Counted from the stretch's first letter, positions 1 through 8,868 are shown. The stretch is 64,000 nt of DNA from Acetobacterium woodii DSM 1030 (GCF_000247605.1 NC_016894.1:744001-808000); one strand, 5' to 3'. Made by a program: numbers and translations. Notes: a model not told the origin generated them from the sequence alone.

Positions 1-343
1 TAACGTCAAGTGGAATTGTTCGAGGGAGAATAAAGGGTTCCTGAAATTTTAAATTTAGTTTGGTAAAAGGATTGTCTACTATTTTATCTTCGTATACCAA
101 CCAACCGCAGAAAGCTTTAATACTTGCTATTTTTCGCTTGACTGTTTTGGGTTTGTAAGTTTTGTGCAAAACTATGGCGTAATTGGATAGATTAACCTTT
201 GTTAATTGACCATCGGTATCGCTCATAAATAATAAGAATTGGGAGATGTCAATCCCATAGGCTTTTAGGGTTTTAGTATTCAAATTTTTTTGATACCGAC
301 AGTAGTTCAGATAAAGTGCAGACATTGTTTCAAGATTGATCAT
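1..343 (-). CDS. Tyrosine recombinase/integrase, N-terminal part (runs off the window)
   Basis: The minus-strand reading frame from the ATG at 341-343 is open to the window edge (114 codons). It reads MINLETMSALYLNYCRYQ..., the SAM-like core-binding domain of tyrosine recombinases, with a TLKAYGIDISQF segment, a PKTVKRKIASIKAFCGWL helix and, at the edge, LPRTIPLD, the usual entry to the catalytic domain. The Arg-His-Arg-Tyr catalytic residues lie outside the window. An AAGGAG ribosome binding site sits about 9 bases upstream. It is divergent from the methyltransferase module that follows, so it may belong to the element that carries it. Degenerate pieces of the same gene recur at 11.7 and 24.9 kb. 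Confidence 0.8.
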   Translation of the reverse strand, partial: MINLETMSALYLNYCRYQKNLNTKTLKAYGIDISQFLLFMSDTDGQLTKVNLSNYAIVLHKTYKPKTVKRKIASIKAFCGWLVYEDKIVDNPFTKLNLKFQEPFILPRTIPLDV

Positions 344-560
344 GTGTATGTTTCTCCTTAATTTTGTTTCTAGGAACATTATGAATGGATTATCATATTT
401 TGTCGAATAATACGATAAACACTTTACACTGAATACATAATCGTCCTCCGAGAGTCCATGGAGTACATCGATACAAACAGAATATTGGCAGCCTGCTTTT
501 CATTCTCAAAGAACATAAGCAGGAGATAGTAATAGAAAGATAATAACAGCTACTCCGTTA

Positions 561-589
561 TTGTAAATATAGATATTGTGATATATAAT
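561..589 (+). promoter_or_regulatory. Promoter of the methyltransferase module
   Basis: A -35 box TTGTAA (561-566) and a -10 box TATAAT (584-589) are separated by 17 bases. They stand 40-60 bases before the first gene of the module, the right place for a sigma-A promoter. Confidence 0.55.
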
Positions 590-599
590 TATATCAATA
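574..599. promoter_or_regulatory. Operator-like palindrome over the -10 box
   Basis: An inverted repeat with arms TATTGTGATATA and TATATCAATA around a TAAT centre covers the -10 box. A second pair of arms, GTTATTG (558-564) and CAATAAC (595-601), encloses the whole promoter. Such symmetry is typical of autorepression in restriction-modification modules. The binding protein is unknown; the small first gene is one candidate. Confidence 0.45.
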
Positions 600-626
600 A
601 CATTATTGAAATACGAGGAAATGCCT

Positions 627-878
627 ATGACAGATATGAACACGTTACTGGTAAAAGCTATAAGTGAAACTTCTTATCTGAATAATGGTGAAGTTTTTTT
701 ACTACGTGATTTATTTAAGGGTTATGAGTGGAATAGAATATCAAGAAGTAATCGTATCTTATTAGGAACATTATTTCTGAATAAGATAAATAGTGAATCT
801 CTCGAAGTAAAAGCAAGTATAAAAATATCTTCTGGACAACGGAAATATCAAATAATTAGGAGGAAAAATCATGCCTAA
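627..878 (+). CDS. Small DUF1413-like protein, first gene of the methyltransferase module
   Basis: A protein of 83 residues if started at the ATG at 627, which has GAGG about 9 bases upstream; the frame itself opens with a TTG at 606. The central part, FLLRDLFKGYEWNRISRSNRILLGTLFLN, resembles the DUF1413 family of small proteins (recalled, not searched). It contains no catalytic motif I recognise. The stop overlaps the methyltransferase start by 8 bases, so the two are translationally coupled. A control or DNA-binding role is inference from position only. Confidence 0.6.
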   Translation: MTDMNTLLVKAISETSYLNNGEVFLLRDLFKGYEWNRISRSNRILLGTLFLNKINSESLEVKASIKISSGQRKYQIIRRKNHA

Positions 879-2124
879 TTATTTGGACATTTTCGCTGGG
901 GCAGGTGGCCTCTCAGAGGGGTTTATTCGTGCCGGATACGAGCCTGTTGCACATATTGAAATGGATACGGCTGCTTGCTATACACTAAAGACTAGGTTAG
1001 CCTATAAATGGCTTGCTGACCATAATCAAGAGGTTCTGTACAATCAATATCTGCAGGGTATTGTTACCCGTGCAGAATTATATGATGCTGTCCCTGATGA
1101 ATTGCTTAATAGTGTGCTGAATTACGAAATATCAGAAGAATGTCTTGAAGAAATATTTGAGACAATTGATGGTATGCTCAATGATGAACCTTTGGAATTA
1201 ATTGTTGGTGGTCCTCCCTGTCAAGCATACTCACTCGTTGGAAGAGCACGTGATGAAAATGGAATGGTCGGTGACCAACGCAATTACTTATATATTTTAT
1301 ATGCCAAGTTCTTAAACAGATATCATCCTAAATATTTTGTCTTTGAAAATGTTGTAGGTTTGTTTTCTGCTAAAGATACGGACGGCGAGCTTTATCTTGA
1401 AAAGATGCAACAATTATTTAGGGAGTGTGGATATTCAATTGAATACAGGCTTCTGAATGCAAAAGATTATGGCGTGTTGCAAAATAGAGAAAGAATTATT
1501 TTGGTTGGAAAATATGGTGAACACAGTGATTTTTATCCAGATATTCCAGCCGAAGAAAACATATACATGGTTCAATCAGTGTTTTATGATTTGCCCAAAA
1601 TACATGCTGGTGAGGGTGTTTGTACTCCTGTACCTACACTGCACTATAATGGTCAGTATTTATATTTTTCGAGAATAAAGGAGTATGATTTAGAGCCAGT
1701 CACTTTTCATTGTGCACGACCACACACACAACAAGATTTAGAAATATATAGAAGAGTTGTTCAATTGTGGAATGATGAACAAAAGCGTATGTGTTATTCA
1801 GATTTACCAAATGAACTGCAATCTCAAAATAATCTGAAATCATTTTTGGATCGTTTCAAAGTGGTTGCTGCAAACCTATCATTTTCGCAAACCGTGGTTG
1901 CACATATTTCCAAAGACGGTCATTATTTTATACATCCAGATTTGGAACAGAACCGGTCTCTGACTCCTAGAGAAGTAGCGAGATTACAGACGTTTCCTGA
2001 TAATTATTATTTTGAATCAGTATCTGGAAAGCCATCAAGAACTGCTGCATTTAAGCAAATTGGTAATGCAGTGCCTGTCCTTTTAGCAGAAAAAATAGCC
2101 ACAGCCTTATTGGAGGTATGGTGA
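871..2124 (+). CDS. DNA (cytosine-5-)-methyltransferase
   Basis: The 417-residue protein transfers a methyl group from S-adenosylmethionine to C5 of cytosine in a specific DNA site. All hallmark blocks are present in order: motif I DIFAGAGGLSEGF (residues 6-18), motif IV GGPPCQAYS with catalytic Cys117, motif VI FENVVGL, motif VIII LQNRERI, motif IX LTPREVARLQTFP and motif X QIGNAVP near the C-terminus. The target recognition region between VIII and IX is long. It is the second gene of a four- or five-gene module and overlaps the next gene in an ATGA arrangement. The Vsr gene downstream suggests a product that creates T:G mismatches by deamination. The recognition sequence cannot be read from the protein. 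Confidence 0.95.
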   Translation: MPNYLDIFAGAGGLSEGFIRAGYEPVAHIEMDTAACYTLKTRLAYKWLADHNQEVLYNQYLQGIVTRAELYDAVPDELLNSVLNYEISEECLEEIFETIDGMLNDEPLELIVGGPPCQAYSLVGRARDENGMVGDQRNYLYILYAKFLNRYHPKYFVFENVVGLFSAKDTDGELYLEKMQQLFRECGYSIEYRLLNAKDYGVLQNRERIILVGKYGEHSDFYPDIPAEENIYMVQSVFYDLPKIHAGEGVCTPVPTLHYNGQYLYFSRIKEYDLEPVTFHCARPHTQQDLEIYRRVVQLWNDEQKRMCYSDLPNELQSQNNLKSFLDRFKVVAANLSFSQTVVAHISKDGHYFIHPDLEQNRSLTPREVARLQTFPDNYYFESVSGKPSRTAAFKQIGNAVPVLLAEKIATALLEVW

Positions 2125-3941
2125 TGAAATCAGAAAATAACAAAAACATTATTGAAATTGAAAATCGTCTGAGTGAATTACAGGCTGAAAGGGAAGTACT
2201 ATTAAAAGAAGCATCTCAAATTGATGGAGCATACTTAAGTAAATATGAAATTCGTCCTGCAGGCCGCCATGTGCTCACCATCGGGGAAGACCTCATTCAG
2301 GATCAATATGCAGCTATTGTTGAACTGGTAAAAAACTGTTACGATGCTGATTCGCCTGATGCAGTGATTGTTTTTCATAGTATTCCAGATAAAGATTGCC
2401 TTGAAATAAGAATTGAAGATCATGGTCATGGTATGTCGACCAACGATATAATTACTAAATGGTTGGTGCCCTCTACTGCATATAAGCTAAGTGAAAGAAA
2501 AAGTCCACATGGAAGGATTATGCAGGGCAGAAAAGGCATTGGTAGGTATGCTGCCAGCATATTGGGGGATGATTTGCATTTGTGTACTATAGATACCTAT
2601 GGTCAAGAAACTGTTTTGTATCTTAAGTGGAAGCAACTCGCAGAGTTTGAATACTTAGACCAAATTAAGGTACCAATTCAGACAAATCAAACGGATAAAG
2701 CACCTGGAACTATTTTAACAATGCATTCCAAGTTAAGTGAAAACGATTATTGGAAAGTAGCTACTTTTCAAAAATTGCGCTTTGAATTGAAGAAACTCAT
2801 TCCTCCTAAAGCTGAAGCAACCTTTGATTCCAAGTTTGAAATAATTCTTCGATTTGATAACTTTTTTGACAATGTTGAGGATAACACAGAAGAGATTATT
2901 AAGCCCTATCCTATTTTGGATTTATATGACTATCGGATTAGTGGGTATATAAAAGCGGATGGAACTAGTAAGTTACTTTACGAAAATCAAAAAATAAAAA
3001 ATGGAGCAGTTGAGCATATATCGGTAGTTTTGGGAGATACCGGATGTGGTGCACTTACCATTGACATACGTGTCTATGACCGCGATAAAGATGCAATAGA
3101 TCAACTGATTTTGCGGGGGCTACAAGATGAAAAAGGGGACTATGTTTCGAAAATTCAAGCCCGTCAATTGCTTAATGATGTGAATGGTGTTGGAGTATAT
3201 AGAAATGGTTTTCGCATCAGACCCTTGGGAGATGCCGATTTTGATTGGCTGAAGTTGAACGAACAGCGTGTTCAAAATCCGTCAATGAAAATTGGTAGTA
3301 ATCAAGTTGTTGGATATGTTCACGTGGAATCAGAGGAAATATCTGGATTGGAAGAAAAAAGCGCACGAGATGGATTGAAAAGTAATGCAGCATATGATTC
3401 GTTAAAGAACATTACATGTGATGTGATTTCAAAACTCGAGGAAAGACGATTTCTTTTTAGAAGAAAAATGGGGCTTTCAAACCCAGGTAAGAAAATTGAG
3501 CGACAATTAGAAGGCTTGTATGACTATGCGCCTCTTAAAAAATCCGTTTCTACTACATTGGAAAAAGCCGGATTATCTTCTCTCGTCATTGAAGAAATAT
3601 CGGAAATTATCTCAAAGGAAGAGAATAAAAAGAACGTAGCTATTGAAGAAATTAAGCGTGCAGTGGCAGTTTATCAAGGACAGGCGACATTAGGGAAAAT
3701 CGTAAATATTATTCTCCATGAAGGTCGGCGTCCTCTTAATTATTTTAAAAACCAGATACCTAATTTGTATTTTTATGGAGAAAGATTTACACAAAAGAAA
3801 GACACAGATTCTTATGACGAGATTGTTCGGGTTACAAATGGTATTGCAAATAATGCAGGTATATTTGTTGGGTTGTTTGGGCGACTGGATCCATTGTCAG
3901 CAAAGCGCCGGGAGACAAAAAGCGATTTTTCATTATTATAG
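2124..3941 (+). CDS. GHKL ATPase/histidine-kinase-like protein, N-terminal portion up to an in-frame TAG
   Basis: I chose the ATG at 2124 because GGAGG lies 7 bases upstream and it overlaps the methyltransferase stop; an ATG at 2118 is also possible. After a short coiled coil comes a GHKL ATPase fold: ELVKNCYDAD (N-box), IEDHGHGMS (G1) and GRKGIGRYAAS (G2), as in Hsp90/MutL/MORC-like proteins. Near the end, ILHEGRRPLNYF resembles a histidine-kinase H-box. The frame stops at a TAG (3939-3941), and a second ATPase domain follows in the same frame at 3957-4364. The full protein would be about 746 residues. GHKL proteins in restriction-modification neighbourhoods were described as paraMORCs (Iyer, Abhiman and Aravind). 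A signalling role with the adjacent receiver protein is inference. Confidence 0.8.
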   Translation: MKSENNKNIIEIENRLSELQAEREVLLKEASQIDGAYLSKYEIRPAGRHVLTIGEDLIQDQYAAIVELVKNCYDADSPDAVIVFHSIPDKDCLEIRIEDHGHGMSTNDIITKWLVPSTAYKLSERKSPHGRIMQGRKGIGRYAASILGDDLHLCTIDTYGQETVLYLKWKQLAEFEYLDQIKVPIQTNQTDKAPGTILTMHSKLSENDYWKVATFQKLRFELKKLIPPKAEATFDSKFEIILRFDNFFDNVEDNTEEIIKPYPILDLYDYRISGYIKADGTSKLLYENQKIKNGAVEHISVVLGDTGCGALTIDIRVYDRDKDAIDQLILRGLQDEKGDYVSKIQARQLLNDVNGVGVYRNGFRIRPLGDADFDWLKLNEQRVQNPSMKIGSNQVVGYVHVESEEISGLEEKSARDGLKSNAAYDSLKNITCDVISKLEERRFLFRRKMGLSNPGKKIERQLEGLYDYAPLKKSVSTTLEKAGLSSLVIEEISEIISKEENKKNVAIEEIKRAVAVYQGQATLGKIVNIILHEGRRPLNYFKNQIPNLYFYGERFTQKKDTDSYDEIVRVTNGIANNAGIFVGLFGRLDPLSAKRRETKSDFSLL

Positions 3942-3956
3942 GCATTAAGTGAGGCT

Positions 3957-4364
3957 GTGGCAGTATTTGAGAAAGAATTTGAAGATAAAAATATTTGTCT
4001 TAATATTGAATGTTGCGAAGATATTAAGTTTAATGGATGGAAACAAGATATCAATACAATAATTGTGAATCTGCTTGATAACAGTCTTTTTTGGATTGTT
4101 GAGAAGGATTGTACGGAACGGGAAATTTTCATTGTTACAAATAAAACCAGTTCCGGTTTTACAATTGATTATACAGATTCTGGCCCCGGTATTAATAATG
4201 AGTTACTAGAAAGTGGTGTAATTTTCGAACCAGAATTTACCACTAAGCCGCATGGAACAGGCTTAGGTTTGTCAATTGCAGGTGAAGCGGCAACCCGAAA
4301 TGGATTAACCCTTATTGCAGTACAGAGAGAAAAAGGTGCTCATTTTGTATTGAGTGCAGAATAG
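3957..4364 (+). pseudogene. C-terminal histidine-kinase ATPase domain, separated by one stop codon from the preceding gene
   Basis: This 135-residue stretch is in the same reading frame as the preceding gene and is separated from it only by the TAG at 3939-3941 and five sense codons. It has the N-box NLLDNSLFWI, the G1 box DSGPGI and the G2/G3 segment TTKPHGTGLGLSIAGEAA of a histidine-kinase ATPase domain. It joins naturally to the H-box-like helix upstream. A GTG at 3957 with GAGG only 2 bases before it is a weak restart. Either the parent gene carries a nonsense mutation, the TAG is read through, or there is a sequencing error. Confidence 0.75.
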
Positions 4365-4376
4365 CGAGGTTAAAAA

Positions 4377-5459
4377 ATGTATAAATTTTTACTGATTGAG
4401 GATTCTGAGGACGATGCAGCACTGTTTCAAGATACTGTAAAAAGACTTAATATTGAAGCTAAAGTCGAAACATATCAATTATGCATAGCAAAAACTTATT
4501 CTGAAGGAATTGAAATGATAGGTTCTGGATTTGACGGAGTAATTATAGATATTAGACTTGATGATGGGCATAGTGGTAATGAAATCATCCGAGAAATAAT
4601 GCAAAAGTACCGATTGCCTGTTGCAATATTTACCGGAACTCCAGATACAGAACAAAAAGATGGTTCGCCTATACTTGTTTATAAAAAAGGTGAAGCAGAG
4701 CATAAAGACATATTATCCAATCTTTGCAAGGTTTCAGAGACTGGATTATTTAATGTTTTAGGCGGAACAGGTATACTTGAAAAAGTAATGAATCAAATTT
4801 TTTGGAAAAATTTATATCCACAAATTGGCCTTTGGACAGGAAAGAAAGCTCAAGGAATTGAGACTGAAAAGCTATTGCTTCGTTACACAGTTTCGCACAT
4901 CCAAGAATTAATTGATAGTGAAACACCGGCTTATGTCACAGAAGAAATGTATATCAAACCACCAATTATTAACACAATAAAGACTGGAGCAATCTATCAA
5001 TCGCCAGAAGCTGGGATATATTGTATTGTATTGTCACCACCTTGTGATTTAGTAGTACATAATGGAGTAGTAAAAACAAATAGAATATTGGTTTGTGAAA
5101 TTGATAATCATGATGTTGTAAACAAAGAAATTGCTGATAAGGCTTCAAGGCGAGATAAGAAGAAAGAGAATATTCAAAACGCCATTAAAAACAATTATTC
5201 CGACTATTATCATTGGCTTCCTAAGAATAGCCTGTTTTGTGGTGGATATATAAATTTTAGAAATGTAATGACATATCCAATTGATCAATTTATTGATGAA
5301 TATGGACAACCGATAGCCAAAATACAAGAGTATTTTGTTAAAAGTATACTTAATAGATTCTCATCTTATTATGCGCGCCAAGGTCAACCGGATTTTGATT
5401 TTAAGGTGGAAACAAAAAGAATTGTTAATGAAATATGTCCTGCAGAATCTGTGTCATAA
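4377..5459 (+). CDS. Receiver-domain (response-regulator) protein with an unknown C-terminal domain
   Basis: The first 115 residues are a CheY-like receiver: acidic pocket Glu8-Asp9, phospho-acceptor Asp58 in VIIDIRL, Thr86 in IFTGTP and Lys103/104. The remaining 240 residues match no output domain I know; there is no helix-turn-helix or GGDEF. It starts 12 bases after the kinase-like gene, with GAGG before the ATG, so it is almost certainly the partner of that protein. The C-terminal part has a Cys-rich stretch (LSPPCDLVV) and a basic RRDKKKEN segment. A role as the phosphorylation-controlled switch or effector of the methyltransferase module is inference. Confidence 0.8.
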   Translation: MYKFLLIEDSEDDAALFQDTVKRLNIEAKVETYQLCIAKTYSEGIEMIGSGFDGVIIDIRLDDGHSGNEIIREIMQKYRLPVAIFTGTPDTEQKDGSPILVYKKGEAEHKDILSNLCKVSETGLFNVLGGTGILEKVMNQIFWKNLYPQIGLWTGKKAQGIETEKLLLRYTVSHIQELIDSETPAYVTEEMYIKPPIINTIKTGAIYQSPEAGIYCIVLSPPCDLVVHNGVVKTNRILVCEIDNHDVVNKEIADKASRRDKKKENIQNAIKNNYSDYYHWLPKNSLFCGGYINFRNVMTYPIDQFIDEYGQPIAKIQEYFVKSILNRFSSYYARQGQPDFDFKVETKRIVNEICPAESVS

Positions 5460-5553
5460 ATTTAGAAAGCATTTACAGAGTTGGGTCTTAAATACCCCTT
5501 AATCTTTTGAGTGATTTTAGACTTATTGTTAAGATGATTATGGAGGTATACAC

Positions 5554-6000
5554 ATGGCAGATGTGCATGATAAGCAAACGCGAAGCTATAATATGTCGAA
5601 GATTAAAGGGAAAAATACAAATCCTGAGATTATAGTGAGGAAGTATTTGTTTTCAAAAGGATTTCGATTTCGAGTAAATGACAGGCGTTATCCTGGAAAT
5701 CCTGACATTGTACTCCCTAAATATAAAATTTGTATATTTGTCAATGGATGTTTTTGGCATGCACATAAAGATTGTAAATATTTTGTCTGGCCCAATAATA
5801 ATAAGGAATTTTGGCGCAAAAAACTTACTGCGAATGTTGAAAGAGATCGTCGAAATTATAGAATGCTATGTGATTTAGGTTGGCGTGTAATTGTTATTTG
5901 GGAATGCGAATTAAGGAAGGAATATCGTGAGGATACTTTAGAAAACCTTGCGAAAAATATAGATAATGCACTTAATCACATTAATAGTAACAATTTATAA
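5554..6000 (+). CDS. vsr: Very short patch repair endonuclease (Vsr)
   Basis: A 148-residue protein with the full Vsr signature: DKQTRSYNMSKIKGKNT at the N-terminus, catalytic Asp51 in YPGNPDIV, then VNGCFWHAHKDC with Cys66, Trp68, His69, His71 and Cys74 (zinc site and T:G mismatch wedge), and the WRVIVIWECEL end. Vsr nicks 5' of the T in T:G mismatches left by deamination of 5-methylcytosine and so repairs damage made by the partner methyltransferase. A 94-base gap separates it from the receiver gene, and a good AUG context with TGGAGG precedes it. In GHKL-associated modules Vsr-like nucleases may act as the restriction component, which is worth considering here because no other nuclease is visible. 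Confidence 0.95.
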   Translation: MADVHDKQTRSYNMSKIKGKNTNPEIIVRKYLFSKGFRFRVNDRRYPGNPDIVLPKYKICIFVNGCFWHAHKDCKYFVWPNNNKEFWRKKLTANVERDRRNYRMLCDLGWRVIVIWECELRKEYREDTLENLAKNIDNALNHINSNNL

Positions 6001-6101
6001 TATACATAAAAGCAGGAGTACATTCACAGAAATTAGTCAAATGGATACTGTTCTAAGTCAAGTTTAGTACAAATTAAAATGAGAATTTTAACACCCATAT
6101 T

Positions 6102-6255
6102 TTAACCTACTATCCCTATTTTTTCGTTTTTTATTTCAGCAAAAAGTTTTTTGTATTTATCTGGTGATATATAATTGTAATAACTATGAATGCGTGTTTT
6201 AGTATTAAAGGTTTTAAGAGATTCAAAGACCAGTCGGCGCACATAGTGGTGATTT
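6102..6255 (-). pseudogene. 3' remnant of an IS3-type transposase
   Basis: On the minus strand the translation reads RRLVFESLKTFNTKTRIHSYYNYISPDKY..., the typical C-terminus of IS3-family (OrfB) transposases, where N-x-K-R-x-H-S-x-L-x-Y-x-S-P is conserved. It ends at a TAA at 6102-6104. Only about 50 codons survive, and I see no start, catalytic DDE residues or terminal repeats. Confidence 0.6.
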
Positions 6256-6449
6256 AGTTTCAGTTAATGTTTTGAATAATTAACATCTTAGGATCGATTT
6301 CGTGATAGATCTGATGTAATAGAAGTGATAAATAATCGGTATAATGATACAATGTTGTCTTAACTCAGATTATTTTGAGTTCGAAAAGCTGCGTTAAGTA
6401 TGACCATCTCCGCCACCAAGAACTACGCATCAACATTGATGTTAGATAG

Positions 6450-6478
6450 AACCTGTTACGATTGTAGCAGGTTTTTTT
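6450..6478 (+). terminator. Intrinsic terminator (AACCTGTTAC family)
   Basis: The arms AACCTGTTAC and GTAGCAGGTT are followed by a run of T. The same hairpin sequence recurs at 21506 and 44378, and as a hairpin without a T-run at 44204. No intact gene ends just before it here, so it probably belonged to a deleted gene. Confidence 0.6.
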
Positions 6479-6479
6479 A

Positions 6480-6790
6480 TTTGTGAGGCATGTTGCTGTG
6501 CTAATGGTCTGAAAGAAGACCTATCACCTGGCTAATTGAGAAGACAAGCTGTAAGCAAGGGCGTTTCCGGCGACGGAAGGGTTGGAAGGAAGCTGATGGC
6601 GGTTGTTGGAACGGATCGCAAGTGAACCAGTGATGGTATAGATGATGGATAACCATTCAAAAAGTGGGAACGTCCGAAAATCAGCTGAATCATATATATT
6701 TGGATGGTCGTTTTAACAGTAAGCGGAGCAACTTAATCTTGGAAGTATTGTACCTGAAGTTGTAGGTTTGGTTGTGAGAGCAAAAAAATC
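6480..6790 (+). ncRNA. Possible group II intron RNA remnant
   Basis: This 300-base stretch has no plausible gene. It is rich in GGAAG and CGACGG motifs, including GGGCGTTTCCGGCGACGGA and GGAACGTCCGAAA, which remind me of domain I of bacterial group II introns. No reverse transcriptase, domain V hairpin or intron boundary was recognised. The call rests on recalled resemblance only. It could equally be another structured or decayed sequence. Confidence 0.25.
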
Positions 6791-7015
6791 CGGACTAATT
6801 ATCTGGATTTCTAGCTACTCGATATGTCTAGATAATACATTTGATTTAGCTGTTGAGAGATCATGGTAAAGTAAAAGAAAATATTTTTGGAATGGATAAA
6901 TAAAGTGATGGTATTCTTATTGAAGTTAAAGCAAGGGAGCATGTTAAAGCAAGAAGTTTGTCGGCAGATTAGCTTGTCGTTTTGGCAGAAAAAGTAAAGA
7001 AAAAAGGAGGAATTT

Positions 7016-8008
7016 ATGAAAACAAGAATCAATCGTTCAGCTACGGCCATGCTTTTGGCGGTCGTTCTGGTTATTTGTCTGTGTCTGAGCGGATGCGCTC
7101 CGCAAGTGGTGGGGGTGGATTACAGCAAAGCTGAAAACTGGGCTTATTTGCCGCTAAATGAAAATATCACCAAAGACTGTGATGTTTTTTTTGTCGCCCC
7201 GACGGTTTATCTGGGGACTGCGGATGCCCATTCCATGGACCTTGGTGATGAAGAAACCAAGGCTCAATTTCTCGGCGCGACCAATATGGAAAAAGGTCTC
7301 TACGATGGTGACACCAATTTTTTTGCCCCTTATTATCGGCAGGCGGCCCTAAACGCCTACACCATGGAGGATACTGCCGCCGCACCTTATTTTGATGTGG
7401 CCTACGCCGATGTGGCCACGGCTTTTGATCGCTACCTGAAAGATTATAATCAGGGTCGGCCCTTTATTCTGGCCGGCTTTAGCCAGGGTTCGGAAATGCT
7501 GCTGCGTCTGATGGCCGAAAAATTTGATGATCCGACGCTCAACGACCAGTTGGTGGCCGCTTATCTGATTGGCTGGCGGGTGACCCCGGAAGATTTGAAC
7601 AACTATCCCTTTTTAAAAATGGCACAGCATTCCGGGGATACCGGTGTGATTATTTCCTTTAACTCCGAAGCCGAGGGGATTCAAAGCTCCTTGATTGTGC
7701 CTGATCAAACCCTGGGGATCAACCCCCTAAACTGGAAAACCGATAGCACACCAGCGGCGGCCAGCGAAAATAAGGGCGCGGTCTTTACCGATTATACCGG
7801 TGGCATTGTCAAAGAGGTACCCAACTTGACCGGGGCCTATCTTGATCCTGTCCGGGGCACCCTGCGGGTAAGTGATGTGACCCCAGCCGATTTTCCCCCC
7901 GTTCTTGATATTTTCCAGGAGGGTGTATATCATCTCTATGACTACCAGTTTTTCTATCGCAACCTGCAAGAGAATGTCAAAGAACGGATTGGCAATTATT
8001 TGAGTTAG
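7016..8008 (+). CDS. DUF3089 family lipoprotein, alpha/beta-hydrolase-like
   Basis: A 330-residue protein whose N-terminus is a lipoprotein signal ending in LCLSGC (lipobox Cys near residue 27), so it is probably tethered to the outer face of the membrane. The body matches DUF3089: CDVFFVAPTVY, APYYRQAAL, a DVATAFDRYL helix and GRPFILAGFSQGSEM, whose Ser in G-x-S-x-G is the presumed hydrolase nucleophile. The substrate is unknown. AGGAGG stands 6 bases before the ATG. It is transcribed alone and ends before a terminator. Its codons are visibly GC-richer than the flanking relic DNA, which suggests separate acquisition. Confidence 0.8.
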   Translation: MKTRINRSATAMLLAVVLVICLCLSGCAPQVVGVDYSKAENWAYLPLNENITKDCDVFFVAPTVYLGTADAHSMDLGDEETKAQFLGATNMEKGLYDGDTNFFAPYYRQAALNAYTMEDTAAAPYFDVAYADVATAFDRYLKDYNQGRPFILAGFSQGSEMLLRLMAEKFDDPTLNDQLVAAYLIGWRVTPEDLNNYPFLKMAQHSGDTGVIISFNSEAEGIQSSLIVPDQTLGINPLNWKTDSTPAAASENKGAVFTDYTGGIVKEVPNLTGAYLDPVRGTLRVSDVTPADFPPVLDIFQEGVYHLYDYQFFYRNLQENVKERIGNYLS

Positions 8009-8082
8009 TCTGCTCTCGCGACGTTTTGATTGTTATCAACAAGCTTTTTCCTCAGAAAATATAGCCATATCATAAAAATCGA

Positions 8083-8122
8083 AAAACGGTGGGCGAGGCC
8101 TTGTGCCAACCGTTTTTTTTAT
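8083..8122 (+). terminator. Terminator after the DUF3089 gene
   Basis: A hairpin with arms AAACGGTGGGC and GCCAACCGTTT followed by a run of eight T. Confidence 0.7.
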
Positions 8123-8240
8123 ATTTTTAAGAGAGAAGAATAAACTTAATTATTTTAAATTTCTGCTACAATTAGTTTTAATACTGATAAAATTGATTGT
8201 AGCTCATCAAGATGGGAAAGACAGCAAGGAGTGGTAAAAA

Positions 8241-8868
8241 ATGACTGAAATTAAATTATTCTCTGTACAAAATGGTGTTTCTGAGCTTCCTTGCATAGAA
8301 AAAGCAAATGAAATTGACTGGAGTATTCCCTGTGTTATTTGTATTTCCAGCGACTTTACAAATTTTGATGAACATGCCGTCAATCAAAGGCAAAGAAATA
8401 TAAAACTTGTCCGATATAAAAAATTTGGTAATGATTTAATACTATTTGAGCATCTTAACGCACCGATTGTTAAACCTATAGTAGAGAACTTAGGGATTAC
8501 TTTACCTAAAAAAAGTGGAACTGATAAAACATTTTTACAGCAATATGAGGGCGCTCCTCAAAAATTACAAGATATTTATGGAACCATTAAAGACTATATT
8601 TTATCATTGGGAGACGATATAACTGAAAATCAACTAAAGTTGTATGTTGCGTTCAAAAAAGTTAAGAATTTTATTTGCGCTGAAATATATCAAAGCAGAT
8701 CTTGTTGCATATGAGGCTAAACTCCGATGAAATAGACCTTGAAGTTTCACAAGGGATATGACAGGAATTGGTTATTTTGGTACCGGTGATTTACAGATTC
8801 TTATTAAAACAGAAGCGGATTTTGAAAAAGCAAAAATAATTATTGATAAGGCATATCATGACAATTGA
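8241..8868 (+). pseudogene. Decayed NucS/DUF5655-like gene
   Basis: The open part (8241-8714) begins MTEIKLFSVQNGVSEL and jumps directly to EIDWSIPCVICISSDFTNFDEHAV, then reaches a DUF5655-type end with KNFICAEI. In the family I recall, a PD-(D/E)XK nuclease-like segment lies between these two parts, so the nuclease core appears to be deleted in frame. Near 8695 the frame shifts into KQILLHMRLNSDEIDLEV, and near 8755 it shifts again into TGIGYFGTGDLQI, ending at the TGA at 8866-8868. With two frameshifts and the deletion this is a dead gene. AAGGAG still precedes the ATG. Confidence 0.65.

Noticed and set aside
6379-6422. tRNA-like tail (GTTCGAAA ... TCTCCGCCACCA)
   Set aside because: No cloverleaf, no anticodon arm and no pairing of the T-stem; at most an attachment-site scar.
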